A DNA stretch of 64,000 bases from Streptomyces sp. DG2A-72 (GTDB taxonomy: Bacteria > Actinomycetota > Actinomycetes > Streptomycetales > Streptomycetaceae). The stretch lies in NCBI RefSeq assembly GCF_030499575.1, contig NZ_JASTLC010000001.1, positions 3,186,001 through 3,250,000 on the forward strand, written 5' to 3'. Positions 33,609 through 39,782 of the stretch are shown piece by piece. The notes under the pieces were generated by a model that made no database searches, was not told where the DNA came from, and saw only the letters and a program-made list of their open reading frames with translations. Numbering within the stretch: position 1 is the stretch's first letter; each line of letters starts with the position of its first letter. A program made the position numbers and the translations under genes.

Positions 33609-35761
33609 TGTTCACGCGCAAGGGGCTCACCGAGGCCCTAGGGCGTGTGGCGAAAGTCCCGCCTGCCTGGCGACGCCTGGCACGCACTCTCGCCGCACCG
33701 GGCGAAAGCCCAAGTACGTCCGGTCCATCGACGGAGCCTTCCGCCCGGCACGCCGAGAGCACGCACCAGACGCCGCCCGGCCCGCCCTCCGGGCGGACGA
33801 CGGGACTTTCGCCACACGCCCTAGCCCGGCCCGGCATCCGGCTGCGCGGCTGGCGCCGGCTGCCGCTGCTGTCGAAGATCTCCGTCTGCTTCCTGGCCGT
33901 GGTGGTGCTGGTGGCGCTGTTCGCCCCGCTGCTCGCGCCGGACGACCCGCTCGACCAGCAGCCGCCCGTCGACGGCACCGGCCATCCGTCCGCCGAGCAC
34001 TGGATGGGCCAGGACAGCCTCGGCCGGGACATCATGAGCCGGCTGATGTACGGCGCCCGCTGGTCCCTCGCGATCGGGCTCGGCGCGACCGGGCTCGCGC
34101 TCGTCGTGGGCGCGCTCATCGGAGCGGTCGCGGCGACCTCGCGCAAGGCCGTCGACGAGACGCTGATGCGCTGCCTGGACGTGGTGATGGCGTTCCCGGG
34201 GATCGCGCTGGCCGCCGTACTGGTCGCGGTGTTCGGCGGCGGTATCACGGTCCTCATCTGCGCGATCGCGTTCCTGTTCACACCGCCGGTGGCACGGGTC
34301 GTACGGGCCAATGTGCTCGATCAGTACGGGGAGGACTATGTGACGGCAGAGCGGGTGATCGGCGCCCGCACCCCGCACATCGTCTGGCGGCACGTGGCCA
34401 TCAACTGTGCCGCGCCCGTGCTGGTGTTCTGCACCGTGCAGGTCGCCGAGGCGATCGTCTTCGAGGCGTCGCTGTCCTTCATCGGCGCGGGCGTACGGCC
34501 GCCGGACCCGTCCTGGGGCAGTGTCATCGCGGACGGCAAGAACATGGTGCTGACCGGCGGCTGGTGGGCGACCGTCTTCCCCGGGCTGCTGATGCTGGTG
34601 ACCGTGCTGTCGCTGAACGTCCTGTCCGAGGGCGTCTCGGACGCGTGGGCGGCCCCGTCGGCGCGGGAGGTCGAGGTCCGTGACGAGGACGACCGGCTGG
34701 AGGCGCCGGAGCCGGGCAGCGGGGAGATCGTGCAGCTGCCGGGGCTGACGCAGGCGGCGGCGCGGCTGCGGGCGCGGGCCCGGCCGCTGCCCGGCGGCGC
34801 TCAGCCGGTGCTGGCCGTGGAGAACCTGGCCATCGGATTCGAGGCCCGGCACCAGGGCGTGGACATCGTCGACGGGATCAGCTTCGAGGTGCAGCCCGGT
34901 GAAGTCCTCGGCCTGGTGGGCGAGTCGGGCTGCGGCAAGTCGCTGACCGCGCTGACGGTGATGGGCCTGGAGCCGAAGGGGGCCCGCGTGCGGGGGCAAG
35001 TCCGCTTCCACCAGCGGGACTTGCTCGCCGAACCCATGCGGGTCCGCCGCAAACTGCTCGGCCACGAGATGGCGATGATCTACCAGGACGCGCTGTCGTC
35101 CCTGAACCCGGCGATGACGATCCGCGCGCAGTTGAAACAGGTCGTACGACGCGGGGGCCGCCGTAGCCCCCAGGAACTGCTGACGATGGTCGGCCTCGAC
35201 CCCGACCGCACCCTGCGCAGCTATCCGCACGAACTCTCCGGCGGCCAGCGTCAGCGCGTCCTGATCGCCATGGCGCTGTCCCGCGACCCGAAGCTGATCG
35301 TCGCCGACGAGCCGACGACCGCGCTCGATGTGACCGTGCAGGCGCAGATCATGGAGCTGCTGCTCCGGCTGCGCGAGGAGCTGGGCTTCGCGCTGATCCT
35401 CGTCTCGCACGACCTCGCGCTGATCGCCGACATCACCGACCGGGTGGTGGTGATGTACGGCGGGCAGATCGTGGAGACGGGTGTGACCGCCGATCTGGTG
35501 GAGGCACCGGCCCACCACTACACGCGCGGGCTGCTCGGCAGCGTGCTGTCCCTGGAAAGCGCGGCCGAGCGGATGACGCAGGTCAAGGGGGTCGTGCCGT
35601 CCCCGGCGGACTTCCCGGCGGGCTGCCGGTTCGCCGACCGGTGTCCGCGGGCGAGCGAGGTCTGCCGTACGACGGCTCCCGTGCTGGCGGGTACCCGCAC
35701 GCATACGGCGGCCTGCCACCATCCGGCCGTCGACCTGATGGACGTGGAGGTCGCCCAGTGA
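33608..35761 (+). CDS. Fused ABC permease (DppC type) and ATPase (DppD type)
   Basis: A 717-aa fusion. Residues 1-11 (MFTRKGLTEAL) are followed by 61 residues encoded by an inserted miniature element, then the DppC-like permease (about 75-365; PLLSKISVCFLAVVVL, WMGQDSLGRDIMSRLMYGARWSL, EASLSFIGAGVRPPDPSWG). After a linker, a complete ATPase follows: Walker A GESGCGKS, signature LSGGQRQRVL, Walker B LIVADEPTTALD, and the C-terminal cysteine-rich oligopeptide-transporter domain (CRFADRCPRASEVC). Separate genes are the norm. The fusion fixes one permease to one ATPase. The insert is in frame and before the first helix, so function is plausibly retained. Confidence 0.9.
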   Translation: MFTRKGLTEALGRVAKVPPAWRRLARTLAAPGESPSTSGPSTEPSARHAESTHQTPPGPPSGRTTGLSPHALARPGIRLRGWRRLPLLSKISVCFLAVVVLVALFAPLLAPDDPLDQQPPVDGTGHPSAEHWMGQDSLGRDIMSRLMYGARWSLAIGLGATGLALVVGALIGAVAATSRKAVDETLMRCLDVVMAFPGIALAAVLVAVFGGGITVLICAIAFLFTPPVARVVRANVLDQYGEDYVTAERVIGARTPHIVWRHVAINCAAPVLVFCTVQVAEAIVFEASLSFIGAGVRPPDPSWGSVIADGKNMVLTGGWWATVFPGLLMLVTVLSLNVLSEGVSDAWAAPSAREVEVRDEDDRLEAPEPGSGEIVQLPGLTQAAARLRARARPLPGGAQPVLAVENLAIGFEARHQGVDIVDGISFEVQPGEVLGLVGESGCGKSLTALTVMGLEPKGARVRGQVRFHQRDLLAEPMRVRRKLLGHEMAMIYQDALSSLNPAMTIRAQLKQVVRRGGRRSPQELLTMVGLDPDRTLRSYPHELSGGQRQRVLIAMALSRDPKLIVADEPTTALDVTVQAQIMELLLRLREELGFALILVSHDLALIADITDRVVVMYGGQIVETGVTADLVEAPAHHYTRGLLGSVLSLESAAERMTQVKGVVPSPADFPAGCRFADRCPRASEVCRTTAPVLAGTRTHTAACHHPAVDLMDVEVAQ
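33638..33824. mobile_element. Miniature inverted-repeat element inserted in frame in the permease gene
   Basis: CTAGGGCGTGTGGCGAAAGTCCCG at 33638-33661 is repeated as a perfect 24-bp inverted repeat at 33801-33824. The outer CTAG (or the TA in it) is probably the target duplication. The net insertion is 183 bp, exactly 61 codons, with no stop codon in the used frame. No transposase is encoded. Removing it restores the plausible junction EAL-ARPG. Confidence 0.8.
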
Positions 35762-36789
35762 GCGCGCTCGTCGAGCTGTCCGACACGCATGTCGTCCACA
35801 AGGCCCGCAGCGGCGGCCTGTTCACCCGGGACCGGGTGTACGCCCTGACCGGCGCCGATCTCGCCATCGCGCCCGGCGAGACGGTCGGTGTCGTCGGCGA
35901 GTCCGGGTGCGGCAAGTCGACGCTGGCGAAGGTGCTGGTCGGCGTGCAGCGGCCGACGTCCGGCACGGTGTCCTTCCGGGGCCGTGACCTGTGGAGCATG
36001 GCGCCCGCCGAACGCCGGGTGGCGGTCGGCCGCCACACCGGCATGATCTTCCAGGACCCGTCCACCGCACTGAACCGGCGCCTGACGGTACGGCAGATCC
36101 TGCGCGACCCGCTGGATGTGCACCGGCAGGGCACCGCGAGGGAACGGGACGCCCGGGTACGGGAGTTGATGTCCCTGGTCGGCCTGCCGAAGGCGCTGAC
36201 CGACGCGCTCCCCGGCCAGCTCTCCGGCGGCCAGCGGCAACGCGTCGCCATCGCCCGGGCCCTCGCCCTCGACCCCGATCTCGTGATCGCGGACGAGCCG
36301 ACCAGCGCCCTGGACGTGTCGGTGCGCGCCCAGATCCTGAATCTGCTGCTCGACCTGAAGGAGCGCCTGGGGCTCGCGCTGGTCTTCGTCTCGCACGACA
36401 TCCAGACGGTACGGCGGATGAGCGACCGGGTGATCACGATGTACCTGGGCCGGATCGTGGAGGAGGCACCGGCCGAGCGGGTGACGGAGGGGTCCCGGCA
36501 CCCGTACACCCGTGCCCTGTTCTCGGCGACCCCCGGACTGCTGCACCCGATCGACCCGATCCCGCTGGTCGGTCCGGTGCCGTCGGCGACCCGCCCGCCG
36601 AGCGGGTGCCCCTTCCGCACCCGCTGCTGGAAGGCGGACGGGGAGTGTGCCGACACGATGCCCGAATTTTCCGTTGCATCCACTCCTGCGCACCGGTTCC
36701 GGTGTCACCATCCAGTAGAGGAGGGCCGACCGACCCGCGACCTAGTGAGCCAGGCGGCCGTACCGGAAGAGCACCAGGAGCCGACATGA
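35758..36789 (+). CDS. ABC transporter ATP-binding protein, DppF type
   Basis: A 343-aa ATPase, the second nucleotide-binding subunit of the family 5 importer. It has Walker A GESGCGKST, the MIFQDPSTALNRRLTV Q-loop region, signature LSGGQRQRVA, Walker B LVIADEPTSALD and the C-terminal cysteine-rich extension (CPFRTRCWKADGEC). GTG at 35758 overlaps the preceding stop (GTGA) and its own stop overlaps the lyase gene start (ATGA), so the operon is tightly coupled. Confidence 0.93.
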   Translation: MSALVELSDTHVVHKARSGGLFTRDRVYALTGADLAIAPGETVGVVGESGCGKSTLAKVLVGVQRPTSGTVSFRGRDLWSMAPAERRVAVGRHTGMIFQDPSTALNRRLTVRQILRDPLDVHRQGTARERDARVRELMSLVGLPKALTDALPGQLSGGQRQRVAIARALALDPDLVIADEPTSALDVSVRAQILNLLLDLKERLGLALVFVSHDIQTVRRMSDRVITMYLGRIVEEAPAERVTEGSRHPYTRALFSATPGLLHPIDPIPLVGPVPSATRPPSGCPFRTRCWKADGECADTMPEFSVASTPAHRFRCHHPVEEGRPTRDLVSQAAVPEEHQEPT

Positions 36790-37721
36790 ACCTCCCCACC
36801 CCGCTGACCGGAGTGGTCCCGCCCGTCTGCACGCCCCTGACGCCGGACCGCGAAGTGGACGTGGACTCGCTGCTCAGGCTGGTCGACCATCTGATCGACG
36901 GCGGGGTGGACGGGCTGTTCGTGCTCGGGTCGTCCTCGGAGGCCGCGTTTCTGACGGACGGGCAGCGCAGGCTGGTCGTGAAGTCGGTGGCGGCGCATCT
37001 GGGCGGGCGGCTGCCGCTGCTGGCCGGCGCGATCGACATGACGACACCGCGGGTGCTGGACCATGTGGCGGAGGTGACGGAGGAGGGCGCGGACGCGGTC
37101 GTCGTGACGGCGCCCTTCTACACGCGCACCCACCCCGCCGAGATCGCCCGCCACTACCGGCGGATCGCCGCCGAATCCCCCGTGCCCGTCGTGGCGTACG
37201 ACCTCCCGATGGCCGTCCACACGAAACTCCCCGCCGACCTGGTCCTGGAACTCGCCGCCGACGGCGTGCTGGCCGGACTGAAGGACTCCAGCGGCGACCT
37301 GGGCGGCTTCCGCACCGTCGTGACCGGCGCCCGCACCCACCCCGGCATCACCGGCTTCAGCGTGCTGACCGGCTCCGAGGCGATCGTCGACGCGGCGCTC
37401 GCGCTGGGCGCGGACGGGGCGGTGCCCGGCCTCGCCAACGTCGACCCGCACGGCTACGTCCGCCTCCACCGTCTCTGCCGCGCGGGCGACTGGGACCGGG
37501 CCCGTGCCGAACAGGAACGGCTGTGCGCCCTGTTCGGCATGGTGGGCGTCGGCGACCCGGCCCGGATGGGCGGCAGTTCCTCGGCGCTCGGGGCGTTCAA
37601 GGCCGCGCTGCATCTGCGCGGCGTCATCGCGTGCGCGGCGACGGCGGAGCCACAGGTACCGCTGTCGGAGGACGAGGTGGAGCGGGTGGGGAAGCATCTC
37701 GCCGCGGCGGGGTTGCTCTGA
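36786..37721 (+). CDS. Dihydrodipicolinate synthase / N-acetylneuraminate lyase superfamily protein
   Basis: A 311-aa class I aldolase of the DapA/NanA superfamily. Schiff-base lysine K166 (GLKDSSGD) and catalytic Tyr138 (VVAYDLP) are present. The pyruvate-binding motif is GSSSE (48-52), where family members usually have G-T/S-T-G-E, so the second Gly is replaced. Placed last in a transporter operon under a GntR regulator, it is probably catabolic, not lysine biosynthetic: it may cleave an imported keto-acid sugar or related compound. A sialidase encoded 22 kb away makes sialic acid one possible substrate, but this is speculation. Confidence 0.88.
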   Translation: MNLPTPLTGVVPPVCTPLTPDREVDVDSLLRLVDHLIDGGVDGLFVLGSSSEAAFLTDGQRRLVVKSVAAHLGGRLPLLAGAIDMTTPRVLDHVAEVTEEGADAVVVTAPFYTRTHPAEIARHYRRIAAESPVPVVAYDLPMAVHTKLPADLVLELAADGVLAGLKDSSGDLGGFRTVVTGARTHPGITGFSVLTGSEAIVDAALALGADGAVPGLANVDPHGYVRLHRLCRAGDWDRARAEQERLCALFGMVGVGDPARMGGSSSALGAFKAALHLRGVIACAATAEPQVPLSEDEVERVGKHLAAAGLL

Positions 37722-37767
37722 GCTCCGCTGGTGGTGCCGCGATGGGTCGTCTGTCTTCTGCGGCGGC

Positions 37768-37834
37768 GTGAGGGCTGGTCGCGCCCACGCGGCGGAGCCG
37801 CATATCGATACAGCCCCGCGCCCCTATCGGGGCG
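37768..37834. repeat. Interspersed palindromic repeat / terminator
   Basis: Holds GGGCTGGTCGCGCC, CACGCGGCGGAGCCGCAT and a GCGCCCC/GGGGCGC hairpin (37817-37834). It is the reverse-oriented relative of the element at 23251 and again lies between convergent genes. Confidence 0.65.
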
Positions 37835-37851
37835 CTTCGCTCAAGGTCAGC

Positions 37852-38799
37852 TCACACAGTGAACTTGACTGCTTCCAGCCACAGGTCGTTGTTGAGGGTT
37901 CCGCCGAAGATCAGGTTCTCGCCACCGGGTTCGTCGCAGCCCATGCCGTGCCAGCCCTCGTTGTGGACGTGCGAGGTCTGGCAGATGACACTCGTGCTCT
38001 CACCGACGTTGATGGCGAAACCCAGCATGTCCGGGGCGCTGTTCTTGCCGCTGCCGATGTAGTTGTCGATGCCGTCGACCGCGCCCTTCCACGGCCCGTT
38101 GTAGTGCCCCTTGCCGTCGGTCGAACCGGGGTTGTGGACGAAGGCGGTGGCGGCTGTGCCGTTGGTGCCGGACACGGCGATGTTCAGCGCCTTGATCGGC
38201 CTGCCCTGGCCCACCGTGCCGGCGGTGGCGCCATCGCACACCGCGGCCTGCCAGCCGAGGTTCTCCACATAGGCCCGGTAGCAGATGTGCCGGCCCGGAT
38301 CCCGCGTGGCCAGCGCCTGCACGGCGACCGCGGCGGTCCTCACCCGCGGCTTGGTCACCTCTTTCGTCACATCGCCCCCGGACCTCGTACCGGCGGCCGG
38401 CGCCGACGCGACCGGTGCCGCGGACGAGGGCTCCGGTGTCACGACGGGCGGAGGGGCCTGGACCACGGCCTCGGCGGTGGGGGTGGACTTGGTTCTGGTG
38501 GGCGTGGGTGTGGGCGTGGGCGAAGGGGTGAGTGAGGGAGCGGGCGAGGTGGGGATGGTCTCCGCGGTGACCACGCCGCTGCTGTCGTCCGGGGTGAAGA
38601 CGTCACTGCCGACGAGCGTGAGGCCGACGGCGACGACGACCGTCAGGGCACCGCCCCAGCCCAGGCTGAGCCAGACCCGACGCCCGGGCACGAGACCACG
38701 GGGTGAACGGGCGGGTTTGCGGGCGAAGGTGTCCGAGAAGCCGTTCGGCGACTTCGAGGACTTCGAGGACTTCGAAGTCTTCGGTGACTGTGTGGGCAT
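37852..38799 (-). CDS. Membrane-anchored protein with ChW-type lectin-like repeats
   Basis: A 315-aa protein with a cytoplasmic N-terminus (a Ser/Lys-rich SKSSKSSKSP stretch, then FARKPARSPRGLVPGRRVW), one membrane helix (about 45-65), a long Pro/Thr/Ser stalk and an extracytoplasmic C-terminal domain. The latter begins YRAYVENLGWQAAVCDGATAGTVGQ and repeats the tryptophan pattern (HNEGWHGMGCDE), matching ChW (hydrophobic with W) repeats. ATG at 38799 has a GGAG site; 38856 is an alternative. Its N-terminal half is a close paralogue of the neighbour at 38887. Last gene on the left arm of the T7SS-like locus. Confidence 0.75.
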   Translation of the reverse strand: MPTQSPKTSKSSKSSKSPNGFSDTFARKPARSPRGLVPGRRVWLSLGWGGALTVVVAVGLTLVGSDVFTPDDSSGVVTAETIPTSPAPSLTPSPTPTPTPTRTKSTPTAEAVVQAPPPVVTPEPSSAAPVASAPAAGTRSGGDVTKEVTKPRVRTAAVAVQALATRDPGRHICYRAYVENLGWQAAVCDGATAGTVGQGRPIKALNIAVSGTNGTAATAFVHNPGSTDGKGHYNGPWKGAVDGIDNYIGSGKNSAPDMLGFAINVGESTSVICQTSHVHNEGWHGMGCDEPGGENLIFGGTLNNDLWLEAVKFTV

Positions 38800-38886
38800 C
38801 GGGGTTGCTCCGGGAATCGTGGACAGTGAGTCGGGCATCGTCTTCGGGTACGTCACAAACGGCTTCCGCGGCTCCGCCGGACCCGC

Positions 38887-39729
38887 TCAGGGGACCGTCC
38901 ATTTCTGGGCCGCGTTGCCCGAGCACCAGGCGATCTGGAGCGGAGCGCCGTCGGCGGTATCGGCGTTGGCGACATCAAGGCACTTGTCGGCGGCGACGTT
39001 GACGATGTCGTAGGCGGCGCTGTAGCGCCACTGGGTGACCGTGGTCGAGTCGCAGGAGGCCATGACGACCCGGGTGCCGTCGCTGGTGGAGCGGCCGGCC
39101 AGGGACAGACAGCGGCCGTCCTTCCGGAGGGTGCCGTTGGCGGCGAACTGCCACTGCTGGTCGGAACCGCCGTCGCAGCCGTACAACTGGAGGGCACTGC
39201 CTACGAGTTGGACGCACTTGCCGATGAACCCGTCGTAGTGGCCGGAGATCTGGCCGACAGGGCGGGAGAAGTCCTGGGCGGGGGTGGTGGATTCGGCGGT
39301 GGTCCCGGCCTTGGCTGTGGGCGTCTGCTTGGCGGCGGGTGGCCTGGGGCTCGGGGTGGCGGTGACGGTGGCTACGGTGCCCGGGTGGTTCGGGGCCTGG
39401 GCCGTGTCCGGGTTCCTGGTCTCCTTCGTGGTCTTCCCCGGGGTCCTGGAGGGGGACGCGGACTCAAGGGAGGGCGTGGGCGTGAGCGACGGAGCGGGCG
39501 ACGCGGCCGGGATGCCGCTCGCTGCGGCCACCTCGGCGCCCTCGTCCGAGGCAGGGGCCCCGCTGCCGGCCAGCTGGATGCCGAGGGCGCAGACGGCAGC
39601 CACGGCACCGCCCCAGCCCAGGCTGAGCCAGACCCGTCGCCCGGGCACGAGACCGCGGGGCGAGCGGGCGGGTCTGCCGGCGAAGGTCTCCGAGAAGCGC
39701 TGCGGGGATTTCGAGGGCTTCGGGGGCAT
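38887..39729 (-). CDS. Membrane-anchored ricin-type beta-trefoil lectin
   Basis: A 280-aa protein with the same N-terminal block as its neighbour (SETFAGRPARSPRGLVPGRRVW, then one membrane helix) and a Pro/Thr stalk. The C-terminal ricin B-type trefoil has the QxW repeats GSDQQWQFA, VTQWRYS and AAQKWTVP and the cysteine pattern KCVQL, RCLSL, KCLDV. It should bind glycans at the cell surface. ATG at 39729 follows CCGGAGCGCCCTCC. It probably belongs to the transcript of the giant T7SS protein. The shared anchor of the two lectins suggests duplication with exchange of the outer domain. Confidence 0.85.
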   Translation of the reverse strand: MPPKPSKSPQRFSETFAGRPARSPRGLVPGRRVWLSLGWGGAVAAVCALGIQLAGSGAPASDEGAEVAAASGIPAASPAPSLTPTPSLESASPSRTPGKTTKETRNPDTAQAPNHPGTVATVTATPSPRPPAAKQTPTAKAGTTAESTTPAQDFSRPVGQISGHYDGFIGKCVQLVGSALQLYGCDGGSDQQWQFAANGTLRKDGRCLSLAGRSTSDGTRVVMASCDSTTVTQWRYSAAYDIVNVAADKCLDVANADTADGAPLQIAWCSGNAAQKWTVP

Positions 39730-39782
39730 GGAGGGCGCTCCGGGGAGTCGGGAGTGACGGCCGTAGGACGGACAGGGGTCGG

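Noticed and set aside
36786..37721. Biosynthetic dihydrodipicolinate synthase (dapA)
   Set aside because: The gene sits in a transporter operon under a GntR regulator and its pyruvate loop reads GSSSE, so a catabolic member of the superfamily is more likely.
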